A DNA stretch of 64,000 nt from Novosphingobium sp. FKTRR1. GTDB lineage: Bacteria > Pseudomonadota > Alphaproteobacteria > Sphingomonadales > Sphingomonadaceae. How positions within the stretch are numbered: position 1 is the stretch's first letter; every line of letters starts with the position of its first letter. Where the stretch lies: NCBI RefSeq assembly GCF_020404405.1, contig NZ_JAIZDA010000003.1, forward strand, positions 124,001 through 188,000. Direction: 5' to 3'. Positions 42,863-51,598 of the stretch are shown here, piece after piece. The notes under the pieces were generated by a model. The model saw only the letters and a program-made list of their open reading frames with translations, was not told where the DNA came from and did no database searches. The translations under genes and the position numbers were made by a program.

Positions 42863-44038
42863 ATGAAGGATGGCTCGCTGCGCCTTTCGGGTACGAATCT
42901 TGAACGTGCCGCCGACCACAACCAGCGCGTCACGCTCCATGCCATCCGGGTCAACGGTCCGATCACGCGCGTCGATCTGGCGCGGATCACCGGGCTTACG
43001 CCCCCATCCATCGCCAATATCACCAAGCGCCTTGCCGCCGAGGGTCTGATCGTCGAGGCCGGGCAACAGCGCGGTGGGCGCGGCCAGCCAGCGACCAAGC
43101 TGGTGGTCAACAAGGACGCCTGCCACGCGCTTGGCGTCAATATCGACCGCGACCACATCACCGTCGTGCTGGTCAACTTCGCTGGAGAGGTGCTGGCGCA
43201 GGCCACCCGCGACATCGGCTTTCCGGCGCCCGAGGACGTGCAGGAACATTACCGCGCTTCTGCCGAAGGGCTGGTCGCGCAAGCCGGGATCGATCCGGAC
43301 TTGCTGGTGGGGGTTGGGGTGGCGATGCCCGACGACTTCGGTCTGGTCGACCTGCCGGGGCGTCCGACCGATTATGAGCGCTGGGAAAGTGCCGACATTG
43401 CCGCGCTGCTGGCCGAACCGTTCCGCCTGCCGGTCTTTGTCGAGAATGATGCGGCGGCAGCCGCGATGGGCGAGCAGCAACTGGGCCATGGTTTGCGTGC
43501 TGCCAGCTTCTTCTATCTGCTGGTATCGTCGGGCCTTGGTGGCGGTCTGGTCATCGATGGAAACTATTTTCGCGGTGCCAACGGACGCAGCGGAGAGATC
43601 GGTTTCCTGCTGGCCAAGGGCGGGCCGGAACAAGTGCAGAGCCTGGTTTCGCTGTCGGGTGTCTATCGTATGATGGCCGATGAAGGGCTGACGCAACAGC
43701 AACTGCATAGCGATGCGCCCCAGCTTGATCAGGTGCGCAAGCGCTGGATCGAGGCGGCCAGCGACCAGTTGGTCGATCCGTTGGTGTCGATCAATTGCCT
43801 GATCAATCCCGGTGCGGTCATCATTGGCGGCCGCCTGCCTGCTGGCTGGATCGACGATTTGTCCCATGCGCTCAACGCCAAACTGGCGGCCCACCGGCAT
43901 CATGTGCCGGTACTGGCGCCAGTGCTGAAGGCGCGTCTGGCGACCGAAGCGCCTGCGGTCGGGGCTGCGATCTTGCCGTTCAGCCACTTTCTGCTGCCCA
44001 AATCGACCGCTTTGTGGACCAATCTGACCGACGGATAA
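42863..44038 (+). CDS. ROK family transcriptional repressor (NagC/XylR-like)
   Basis: A regulator of about 391 aa. The N-terminal winged helix reads RVTLHAIRVNGPITRVDLARITGLTPPSIANITKRLAAEGLIVE. The ROK sugar-binding domain follows (VGVGVAMPD, VENDAAAAAMGE, LVSSGLGGGLVIDG, NGRSGEIGFLL). It lacks the classic Zn-binding CxCGxxGC-type cluster. The start MKDGSLRLSGTNLERAADHNQR matches regulator openings in Caulobacter/sphingomonad sugar loci; the open frame upstream to 42725 overlaps the promoter. It probably represses the glycan locus and binds the AT-rich motifs nearby (inference). It is convergent with the ROK kinase. Confidence 0.93.
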   Translation: MKDGSLRLSGTNLERAADHNQRVTLHAIRVNGPITRVDLARITGLTPPSIANITKRLAAEGLIVEAGQQRGGRGQPATKLVVNKDACHALGVNIDRDHITVVLVNFAGEVLAQATRDIGFPAPEDVQEHYRASAEGLVAQAGIDPDLLVGVGVAMPDDFGLVDLPGRPTDYERWESADIAALLAEPFRLPVFVENDAAAAAMGEQQLGHGLRAASFFYLLVSSGLGGGLVIDGNYFRGANGRSGEIGFLLAKGGPEQVQSLVSLSGVYRMMADEGLTQQQLHSDAPQLDQVRKRWIEAASDQLVDPLVSINCLINPGAVIIGGRLPAGWIDDLSHALNAKLAAHRHHVPVLAPVLKARLATEAPAVGAAILPFSHFLLPKSTALWTNLTDG

Positions 44039-44054
44039 GTCAGGCTGCGCGTGG

Positions 44055-44957
44055 TCACTCCGCATGGATGCGGTGCGCATCCAGCGCGTCGAGGCCCAGT
44101 GCGATCGGGCCGAGCGGCCCCGCCTGATCGCCAAGGCCCGGTGGAACGATGAACGTGTCGACCGGCAGCGGAATATAGCCAGCGACACTCTCGCGCACCA
44201 TGCTCTCTACCATCGGCAGCAGATGCGACTGGCCATTGGCCACGCCGCCGCCGATCAGGATGCGGCGCGGACCAGCAGTCATCAGCATGGCATGGCACAT
44301 CTGCGCCAAAGCATGGGCAACTCCGATCCACACGTCGCTATCTGCCGCGATGGCGTGGATATGATCGCGCCCCAACCGTGCCTTTATCGCCGGGCCAGCC
44401 GCCAAACCTTCGACACAATCGCCATGGTAGGGGCAGTTGCCGCCCCAATCGTCTCCGGCAAGGCGGGGCACGCGGATATGGCCCAGTTCGCAATGGCCCA
44501 ACCCGCGGGTGGGTTGTCCGTTGACGATCAGCCCGACGCCCACTCCGGTGCCTACGGTAACATAAGCAAAGTCATTCAGCCCTTGGGCCGCGCCCCAGCG
44601 CCGCTCGGCCAGCGCGGCGGCGTTGACATCGGTGTCGAACGAGCACGGAGCCGCATGACCCGCACTCAGCGTGCGCAGGACATCGGTATCGCGCCAGCCT
44701 GGCTTGGCGGTGGCGGTGATGTGTCCGAAGTCGGGGGTGCCATGGGTCAGGCCGACCGGCCCGAACGAGCCAACCCCGAGTGCCGCAAAAGGAGCTTCGT
44801 CAGCCCAGCGCGCCAGTATGGCGGAAAGGGCTGGCAGGGTCGTGCCGGGAAGGGTGGTGGGCACGGTGAATTGCTGGATAACGCGACCCTCGACATCGCC
44901 GAGTGTGGCGACGCATTTGGTGCCGCCAAGTTCAATGCCGGCAATGCGAACGTTCAT
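44055..44957 (-). CDS. ROK family sugar kinase (fructokinase type)
   Basis: A 300-aa cytoplasmic kinase. It has the phosphate-1 motif GIELGGTKCVATLG and DTDVNAAALAE. It also has a Zn-ligand region GHCELGHIRVPRLAGDD followed by CPYHGDCVEGLAAGPAI, as in ROK fructokinases (Mak/ScrK type), and no DNA-binding domain. The ATG at 44957 follows GGAGAC; a TTG one codon earlier is an alternative. It is the last gene of the TonB receptor-halogenase-kinase operon, 27 bases after the halogenase-like gene. It would phosphorylate an imported hexose such as fructose, mannose or glucose. Confidence 0.92.
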   Translation of the reverse strand: MNVRIAGIELGGTKCVATLGDVEGRVIQQFTVPTTLPGTTLPALSAILARWADEAPFAALGVGSFGPVGLTHGTPDFGHITATAKPGWRDTDVLRTLSAGHAAPCSFDTDVNAAALAERRWGAAQGLNDFAYVTVGTGVGVGLIVNGQPTRGLGHCELGHIRVPRLAGDDWGGNCPYHGDCVEGLAAGPAIKARLGRDHIHAIAADSDVWIGVAHALAQMCHAMLMTAGPRRILIGGGVANGQSHLLPMVESMVRESVAGYIPLPVDTFIVPPGLGDQAGPLGPIALGLDALDAHRIHAE

Positions 44958-44984
44958 CAAATAAGTCTCCGTTTTGGGCGGGGG

Positions 44985-46538
44985 TCAGGCGGCGCGGACC
45001 GGCGCTGCGGCACCGCTCAGGCGGGCCACGAAGTCACGGGCCGGGCGGGCGTGGCCCGCTGCGGCCACGATCGCTTCACGCATGTGATCGAGCGCCTGTT
45101 CGACTTGCGCCTGGGTGAAATGGTCGGCCAGCGGGTCATGCCGGGCGGGCAGCATGTCGAACCCGGCGTACATGCTCAGCCAGCTGGGATCGAGGAAGGC
45201 TTCCCATTCATAGCGGACGAGCTTTCCGCGTGCCCGCCACAGCGCCACTTTGTGCGCCAGCTTGTCGGGCAGCGGGGCTGCGCGCATGGCATCCCAAAGG
45301 GGCTGTCCATGGCGGCGGTTGGCGTGATAGTGCAGGATGATGAAGTCGCGGATACGCTCGTATTCCAGCGTCGTGGCGCGGTTGAACTCGGCAGCCAATG
45401 CCGGATCGCAGTGCCGGTCGGGGAACAGATCGACCAGCTTTTCCAGCGCCGTCTGGATCAGCGTGATTGCGGTGGATTCGAGCGGTTCAAGGAAGCCCGC
45501 TGCCAGCCCGACGCCTATGCAGTTGCCAACCCAGAACGATTGCCGATGGCCCGCGCCAAAGCGGATGAAGTTGGGGTCGGCCAGCGGCGCGCCTTCAAGG
45601 CTGCCGCGCAGAACCGCCGCCGCCTCGTCATCGCCGAGTTGGCTCGATGCATAGACATAGCCATTGCCGACGCGATGTTGCAGCGGAATGCGCCATTGCC
45701 AACCGGCCTCGCGCGCGGTGCTGGTCGTGTAGGGCCGATCGAAGGCAGTCGCCGCAGCGCAGGGCATCGCGACCGCGCGGTCGCATGGCAAAAGCCCCGT
45801 CCAGTCGACCCACTTGCTGTCCAGTGTTTCGCCCAGCAACATCGAGCGAAAGCCGGTGCAGTCGATGAACAAGTCGCCGGTGACCGACAGGCCGGCTTTG
45901 GTTTCCAACTGCGCGATATGGCCGGTCTGGCCATCCAACACGGCGTGGGTGATGACATCGTCGATCAGCTGGATTCCGCGCTGTTGACCGACTTCGCGCA
46001 GCAGTGCGGCGAAACGCGCGGCATCGAAATGCACGGCCCAGTCGAATACCGCCAGTTCATTGACCGGGTTATCGACGGGCAGCATGAAAGTTCCCTGCCG
46101 CGCCATTTCGGTGCACAAGCTATAGTCGGCCAGATCGCGCCGCCGGCCCGCGTGCGCCAGCTTCAACCAGTACTGGTGGAAGGGCACGCCGCGCGATGAC
46201 AGGCCGTAGAGGCCGAACGGGTGAAAGAAGCGGGTGTTTTCGCCAGCCCAACCGGCGAAGTCGATCCCCAGCTTGGGCGTGCCGTTGCTGGCGCGCAGCA
46301 CGTCGAAATCGTGCAGGCCGATGGCCTTGAAGAAGTCGCGGATGGCCGGAACCGTCGCCTCGCCGACACCGACCGTACCGATGGCGCTCGATTCAATGAC
46401 CGTGATCTTGACGCCCTGACCTTCCAGCCGCGCGGCGAGATAGGTTGCAGCCATCCAGCCCGCCGTGCCGCCACCGGCCACGACCACCGAGCGAATGGCA
46501 TCGGCACCATCTGGCTTAGGATCGCTGTTGGCTTGCAT
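44985..46538 (-). CDS. Tryptophan halogenase family flavoprotein
   Basis: A 517-aa flavin-dependent halogenase-fold protein. FAD binding is seen in VVVAGGGTAGWMAATYLA and GVGEATVPAIRDFF. The putative catalytic Lys is in NGTPKLGIDFAGW, the family WxWxIP motif appears as WQWRIPLQHR, and a second flavin segment reads GCIGVGLAAGFLEPLESTAI in outline. In sphingomonads and Caulobacter, proteins of this group sit beside TonB receptors in sugar loci. Actual halogenation is unproven and the natural substrate is unknown. It lies between the receptor and the ROK kinase genes, all leftward. Confidence 0.92.
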   Translation of the reverse strand: MQANSDPKPDGADAIRSVVVAGGGTAGWMAATYLAARLEGQGVKITVIESSAIGTVGVGEATVPAIRDFFKAIGLHDFDVLRASNGTPKLGIDFAGWAGENTRFFHPFGLYGLSSRGVPFHQYWLKLAHAGRRRDLADYSLCTEMARQGTFMLPVDNPVNELAVFDWAVHFDAARFAALLREVGQQRGIQLIDDVITHAVLDGQTGHIAQLETKAGLSVTGDLFIDCTGFRSMLLGETLDSKWVDWTGLLPCDRAVAMPCAAATAFDRPYTTSTAREAGWQWRIPLQHRVGNGYVYASSQLGDDEAAAVLRGSLEGAPLADPNFIRFGAGHRQSFWVGNCIGVGLAAGFLEPLESTAITLIQTALEKLVDLFPDRHCDPALAAEFNRATTLEYERIRDFIILHYHANRRHGQPLWDAMRAAPLPDKLAHKVALWRARGKLVRYEWEAFLDPSWLSMYAGFDMLPARHDPLADHFTQAQVEQALDHMREAIVAAAGHARPARDFVARLSGAAAPVRAA

Positions 46539-46557
46539 GGGGCAGGGGCCTGTCCTG

Positions 46558-46607
46558 AAAAAGGCGGGCGGCCTTTGGGTGCTGATCGCAGCGCCCTGGG
46601 GCCGCCC
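46558..46607 (-). terminator. Terminator-like hairpin between TonB receptor and halogenase-like gene
   Basis: On the minus strand GGGCGGCC (46607-46600) pairs with GGCCGCCC (46573-46566) and is followed by GCC and five T residues. It falls in the 99-base gap inside the operon. It probably reduces downstream expression relative to the abundant receptor. Confidence 0.7.
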
Positions 46608-46637
46608 TGAGGTTGAGGGAGAGGATGGTGTAAGTGA

Positions 46638-49600
46638 TCAGAACCGGGCGCGGGCACCTACCAGGAACCGGCGCTCGTACAGGTTGTTGAACGCCTTCTG
46701 GTCGGGCCAGACCAGATAGTAGTGCTCGGATTCACCGGTCAGGTTCGAACCTTGGGCAAAGATCGTGACCTGCTTGTTCAAGTCATATGCGATGGAGGCG
46801 TCGATGTACTTGGTCGGCGCCTGATAGAGCGTCAGCCCCGTGATGCCCGCAAAGTCCGACTGTTCAGCGCGCTTCGAGCGATAGTTGAAGGCAACGCGCG
46901 CCTGCAGGCCATACTTTTCATACCACACGGCAGCGTTGATCTGATGCTTGGAGTTGTCGTGGAACGGCTCCTTCGCACCCGACAGATCGTGGTTGCCCGA
47001 GGTCGAGTCCGAGTAGGTGTAGTTTGCATCCACACCGAAGCCACCCAGCCAGCCCGACAGGAAGTCGAAGCCATACTTGCCGCCGAGTTCGACGCCCTGC
47101 AGCGTGCCGCCCTTGCCCTGAACGTTCGCGGTGATCGGCACCGTCGAGCGCACGACCCCGTCAAGATCGGGAATGTCCTTGCGGATGATGGTCGCGCTCT
47201 GGATGAAGCTCTTCACATCGACCCGGAACAACGCCGCGCTGATCACGCTGGTACGGCCCAGGTAATATTCCACCGACAAGTCATAGTTGGTCGAACGCCA
47301 TGGATCGAGCTGCGGGTTGCCGTTCGAGCTGCCCCCAGCGACGTGGAACACCGGCGGATTGGTGGTGGTGTCGATAGCGTAGTTGAGGTTGAGACCGCCA
47401 CCCCACTGGTCGAGGTTGAGCAGCGTCATGTTCTTCGAGAACGCCGCGCGCACCTTGAGCTTGCTGGTCACGTCAAGCGCAGCGTTGAACGCGGGCAGGA
47501 AGTCGGTGAACGAGCGATCCGTTGTCAGAGTGCCGATGTCGGCGTTGGGCAGGCCATAAGGCTGGCCCGCACCCGAACGGTGCTGGATGACATGCAGCTT
47601 GGTGTTGATGATGCGCAGGCCCGCATTGGCGTGGAAGCCCATCGAACCGATTTCGCCTGCGTAGTTCAACTGGCCAAAACCGGACCATTGCTTCAGGCCG
47701 ACCGAGAACGTCTGGCCGGGCTGGATGAACTCCTTGTTGCCCGGATAGAAGCTGTTCTGGAACGACAGGGGATCCTTCATCGCCATCGGATCGATGGTGT
47801 AGATCGCGCCGACACCGCTAACCGGCAAGGTCGACTTGGTCAGGATACCGGCCAGCGAAGGGTCGGTGGCCAGACGCGTCAGCCCAGCGGTCAGGAATTG
47901 CCCTGCGGCATTGCTGGCCGAGCACGAAGGCGCGTTCATCTGAACGTCGAACGCCTTCCACTTGACGAAGCAACCGGCCGGGTCGGAGGCGCCATTGCCT
48001 GCATAGAGCGGGGCGGCACGGTCGAACACGGTCTGGTCGGTGCTGCGATCGCCATAGCGGGCGCCAAATTCGACGTTGAAATTGCTGTCGAATTCATAGC
48101 TGCCGTCAAGCCGCAGAACCTTCATGTCCGCGCTGGAACGCTGGTTGTTTTCCGACGAGACGGTCTTGAGCGCATAGGCGCTCTTGTTGCTCAGCTCGCT
48201 GCTCAACTGGCTGGGCAGCGTGAAGGCGACATTCGATCCCGAATAGTCGATGACTGCCGGAAGCGTGTTGTAGCGATAACCCAGCGGGTTGAAAGTGCGG
48301 TTGCCGCCCAGCGACGCCGGGTAGGTGCCGACGCCGTTGAACCACTGATTGCCGTCCGACAGCGAGAACTGGGCGTAGCTGTTGTCGAGCTTGTAGTCCG
48401 CCTTGCCGTACAGGCCGCGCAGCGTCAGCTTGAGCTTTTCGCCCTTGTAGCGCAGTTCGGCGTTGAGGTTGGTCGACTTCGAGATCGCGCGGTTGAGTTC
48501 GGAATAGCTGTCAAAGTTCTGCAGCGTGTAGTTGTACTTCTGCGTCGTGTTGAAGTGGAAGCCGTTGATGGTCGAACCCGTGTCGCGGCTGAGGCCGGGC
48601 ACGAAGTCGGCAGCCTGCCAGTTTACGCCCTGCGCCTGGAAACCCGAGGTGCCGGTGTACTGGTTCTGCTTGGTATAGAAGCCATCAGCCACCAGTTCGA
48701 GCGTGTCGGACAAGTGCGCCTGGAACGAGGCGTTGACGCCGATGCGCTGGCGCTCGGTCACGCGGTTCCAGCCGGTGTGTGCCTGGGGCGAGAAGAACGT
48801 GTCGGTGGCCGTGCCGTTACCGTTCACGTCGATACCGCCCGGAACATTGGTGCCGCGCGTGGGATCGTCAAAGCGGAAACCGCCGTAACCAGTGGCGTTG
48901 GCCAGCGATTCATCGGCGAGACGGCCACCGAAATCGCGCTGGATGCCCGAATACGAGTTGCCCAGATGGTCCTTGGAATAGACGCCCGAGATGAGCAGGC
49001 CAACGTCGTCATTGCGCCACGACAGCAAGCCGTTGACGTGCGGATCGAACTTCTTGGTGTTCGAGCCGGTGCCGGCATCGACCGAAAGCGCGCCGTGCAC
49101 GCCGGTCTTGAGATCGAACGGACGCCGCGTCTTGAGGTCGATGGTGCCCGAGATACCCGATGCGATCAGCGAACCCGTGGCCGACTTGATGACGCTTGCG
49201 CCCGACAGCAACTGCGAGGGAACGTCGGTGAAGTTGGGCTGCACCGAGCTGATCGAACCAGCGCCGAGGAAGGCTTCGCCGTTCATCAGGGTGACGACCT
49301 GGGGCAAGCCACGCACGTTGACTGTGCTGCCTTCGCCCGCGTCACGGCGGATCTGCACGCCCGGGATGCGCTGGAGTGAATCCGAAATGGTTGCGTCGGG
49401 CAGCTTGCCGATGTCTTCGGCCGAAATCGCGTCGACAACGCTGACCGCGTTACGCTTGACGCTGACCGCGCGTTCGATCGAAGCGCGGATGCCGGTGACG
49501 ACAATGGCCGGGGCGGCATCATCCGCCGGGGTGCTGGTGTCTGCTGCAGCTTCCGCAGCGGCAGCGGACGCTGCAACCGGGGTAAGCAAGGGCAACGCGA

Positions 49601-49658
49601 TGGCGAGCACCGAAACGGCACACGACAACACGCTAGACCTGATGGCCTTTGAACGCAT
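46638..49658 (-). CDS. TonB-dependent receptor, Caulobacter/Xanthomonas subtype, glycan uptake
   Basis: A receptor of about 1006 aa of the TonB-Xanth-Caul type. After the signal peptide comes the TonB-box/plug start AIVVTGIRASIERAVSVKRN, then VDAISAEDIGKLPDATISDSLQRIPGVQIRRD, the conserved opening of this subtype. The plug continues with VNVRGLPQVVTLMNGEAF. The long barrel ends in Phe (RRFLVGARARF). Two Cys residues (AGCFVKW and APSCSASN) may form an extracellular disulfide. The start MRSKAIRSS at 49658 has a good GAGG spacing; ATG 49664 is nearly as good. It imports oligosaccharides released outside the cell, and is first in the operon with the halogenase-like and ROK kinase genes. Confidence 0.94.
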   Translation of the reverse strand: MRSKAIRSSVLSCAVSVLAIALPLLTPVAASAAAAEAAADTSTPADDAAPAIVVTGIRASIERAVSVKRNAVSVVDAISAEDIGKLPDATISDSLQRIPGVQIRRDAGEGSTVNVRGLPQVVTLMNGEAFLGAGSISSVQPNFTDVPSQLLSGASVIKSATGSLIASGISGTIDLKTRRPFDLKTGVHGALSVDAGTGSNTKKFDPHVNGLLSWRNDDVGLLISGVYSKDHLGNSYSGIQRDFGGRLADESLANATGYGGFRFDDPTRGTNVPGGIDVNGNGTATDTFFSPQAHTGWNRVTERQRIGVNASFQAHLSDTLELVADGFYTKQNQYTGTSGFQAQGVNWQAADFVPGLSRDTGSTINGFHFNTTQKYNYTLQNFDSYSELNRAISKSTNLNAELRYKGEKLKLTLRGLYGKADYKLDNSYAQFSLSDGNQWFNGVGTYPASLGGNRTFNPLGYRYNTLPAVIDYSGSNVAFTLPSQLSSELSNKSAYALKTVSSENNQRSSADMKVLRLDGSYEFDSNFNVEFGARYGDRSTDQTVFDRAAPLYAGNGASDPAGCFVKWKAFDVQMNAPSCSASNAAGQFLTAGLTRLATDPSLAGILTKSTLPVSGVGAIYTIDPMAMKDPLSFQNSFYPGNKEFIQPGQTFSVGLKQWSGFGQLNYAGEIGSMGFHANAGLRIINTKLHVIQHRSGAGQPYGLPNADIGTLTTDRSFTDFLPAFNAALDVTSKLKVRAAFSKNMTLLNLDQWGGGLNLNYAIDTTTNPPVFHVAGGSSNGNPQLDPWRSTNYDLSVEYYLGRTSVISAALFRVDVKSFIQSATIIRKDIPDLDGVVRSTVPITANVQGKGGTLQGVELGGKYGFDFLSGWLGGFGVDANYTYSDSTSGNHDLSGAKEPFHDNSKHQINAAVWYEKYGLQARVAFNYRSKRAEQSDFAGITGLTLYQAPTKYIDASIAYDLNKQVTIFAQGSNLTGESEHYYLVWPDQKAFNNLYERRFLVGARARF

Positions 49659-50020
49659 CGGCATTCCTCTCCTGATGTGAGCCTCCGAGAGACTCATTAA
49701 AGAAAATTGTTTTATCTATGTGCCAAGCCAGCGCGGTTTCGTCAAACAAATTTTGTTATTTACTAAAATATTGATTTTATTTGATATAATGGAATTTGAG
49801 GAGGACTTCGGGATTGGGTTAGCATGAACACACGCTGAAGCTGACTATGCTAACAGCTGTTCTGGGCGAAACGCTGCGGCGCAGTTGGTCCATGCTCTGT
49901 GCAGGGTCGGCTGCGGTGCGTTGCGCAATCAGCCCCGACGGTGGCCCGAAGTAGCCGGGTTGGATCGCAGGCGAGCGAGAAACGAAGTGAAAGTGGGCAT
50001 GCGCGCCCGTTGCGGCAACA
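49659..50020. other. Promoter region of the large TonB receptor (362 bp)
   Basis: No convincing gene. It holds two AT-rich operator-like elements, TAAAGAAAATTGTTTTATC at 49698-49716 and AATTTTGTTATTTACTAAAAT at 49749-49769. Both have partners elsewhere in the sugar locus (42700 and 38792). A run of AT-rich sequence to about 49795 probably contains the promoter. The part from 49850 to 50020 lies downstream of hldE; I see no T-run terminator there. Confidence 0.5.
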
Positions 50021-51598
50021 TTAGCCGCAGAGCAGGTTGCGATCGGTGTCGGGACCACTGCACCGAACCATTGCAGGCCCGAAGCAGTTTGCACAGCGGC
50101 AACCGTTTATGGCACTCATGCCCATGCGTTCCTGCTGATCGGGCAGTCCAACTTTACCTGGCTTGCCGTTCAGAGCGCCGAGAATTGCCGTAGTCGAACG
50201 CCCGGCCAGTAGCGGCGCGATCACGACGACGCCTCCGCCATCGCGCACGAAGTCGGCGCCCACGATGGTATCCGCGGTGTAGTCTCCACCTTTTACCAGC
50301 ACGTCCGGCTCAATCGCTATAATAAGGTCCAGCGGCGTTTCTGCTTCAAACATGACGATATGATCGACACTGGCAAGGCCGCTGAGCACTTCAGCGCGAT
50401 CGTCCAGACTGTTGACCGGGCGATGATGCCCTTTCAGTCGCTGAACTGAACCGTCGGAATTCAGGCCGACGACCAATACGTCACCCTGCCGTTTGGCCAG
50501 ATCGAGCAAACGAACGTGTCCGGCATGAAGGACATCGAAGCAACCGTTGGTGAACACCACGCGCTTGCCATTTTCGCGGGCGTCGCGCAGCTTGCGTCGG
50601 AGCACAGGCAAGGGGACCAGCTTGCTCGATGCGTGATCGCCACGGTCAAGTCGTTCATCAAGATCTTGGCGGGTAACGACACATGTGCCCGGCCGTGAGA
50701 CCGCAATGCCAGCGGCAAGGTTGGCCTGACCAATGGCCGCCGCCATTGGCAGTCCCTGCGCAAGACCGACCACAAGTGCCGCGATGATGGTATCGCCAGC
50801 CCCGGTCACGTCGAAGACTTCCACGGCTGCGGTCGGGTGATCGACAATCTCGCCGTCGCGCGACACCATCAGGATGCCTTTGGCGCCGCGCGTTATCACG
50901 ATGGTATCGAGGCCAAGCGCCTCCAACGCCAGTCGCGCGCGGACGGGCAACTGGTCCTCGTTGCACTCGCCGAAAAGGGCATGAAACTCGCGCGCATTGG
51001 GCTTCAACAGTGACGCTCCGGCATAGCGCGCTGCATCGCTGCCTTTGGGATCGACGAATGTGGGCACTCCACGCTGTCGGGCCAGAGCGAGCAGCGCGGG
51101 CAATTCCGCCAGCACCCCCTTGTCGTAATCGGAAAAGATGACCGCGCTGACCCCATCGAGACTTTCCGCAAAGCGCTTGGCCAACACGCTTCTTGCCATA
51201 GCGCTGGTTGAGCCATCATGGTCGATGCGGGCGATTTGCTGTGTGCCAGAGATCAGCCGGGTCTTCTGGGTGGTGTGTTGGCCGTGGTCGATTACGCGGT
51301 CCAGTGTGACCCCTTGCGCCCTCATCAGTCCGGCCAGATCGTCGCCAGCCTCATCATCGCCGGAGACTGTCAGCAGCGTGCACGCAACGCCCAGTGCTTG
51401 CACGTTTGCGGCGACGTTGGCGGCACCACCCGCGCGCACTTCCTCGCGGCTGGCCCGCACGATGGGAACCGGAGCCTCGGGCGAGATGCGCGTGGTCTCG
51501 CCAATGATGTAGCGATCGATCATCGCATCCCCGACGACGAGGATGTGTTGGGGTTCAGCGTTGCAAGCGGCTGCGCTGCCGGAATCGTCGCGTCTCAT
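50021..51598 (-). CDS. hldE: Bifunctional heptose-7-phosphate kinase / heptose-1-phosphate adenylyltransferase
   Basis: A 525-aa fusion that makes ADP-D-glycero-beta-D-manno-heptose from heptose 7-phosphate together with GmhB. The N-terminal PfkB-type kinase has GDAMIDRYIIGETTRISPEAP, VRAGGAANVAANVQALG and the anion-hole motif VFDVTGAGDTIIAALV. The C-terminal nucleotidyltransferase has VFTNGCFDVLHAGHVRLLDLA and VGLNSDGSVQRLKG. After the usual end (GRSTTAILGAL) there is an extra tail of about 45 residues with five Cys, not expected for the family. The ATG at 51598 follows GGAGG and overlaps the upstream gene stop (ATGA). Confidence 0.95.
   Translation of the reverse strand: MRRDDSGSAAACNAEPQHILVVGDAMIDRYIIGETTRISPEAPVPIVRASREEVRAGGAANVAANVQALGVACTLLTVSGDDEAGDDLAGLMRAQGVTLDRVIDHGQHTTQKTRLISGTQQIARIDHDGSTSAMARSVLAKRFAESLDGVSAVIFSDYDKGVLAELPALLALARQRGVPTFVDPKGSDAARYAGASLLKPNAREFHALFGECNEDQLPVRARLALEALGLDTIVITRGAKGILMVSRDGEIVDHPTAAVEVFDVTGAGDTIIAALVVGLAQGLPMAAAIGQANLAAGIAVSRPGTCVVTRQDLDERLDRGDHASSKLVPLPVLRRKLRDARENGKRVVFTNGCFDVLHAGHVRLLDLAKRQGDVLVVGLNSDGSVQRLKGHHRPVNSLDDRAEVLSGLASVDHIVMFEAETPLDLIIAIEPDVLVKGGDYTADTIVGADFVRDGGGVVVIAPLLAGRSTTAILGALNGKPGKVGLPDQQERMGMSAINGCRCANCFGPAMVRCSGPDTDRNLLCG

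Noticed and set aside
46722..49379. 885-codon plus-strand frame opposite the large TonB receptor
   Set aside because: Antisense shadow; the minus strand has an unmistakable receptor.
49819..50094. 91-codon minus-strand frame overlapping the 3' end of hldE
   Set aside because: Its start lies inside hldE in another frame, it has no similarity to a known family, and it covers the promoter-side gap of the TonB receptor.
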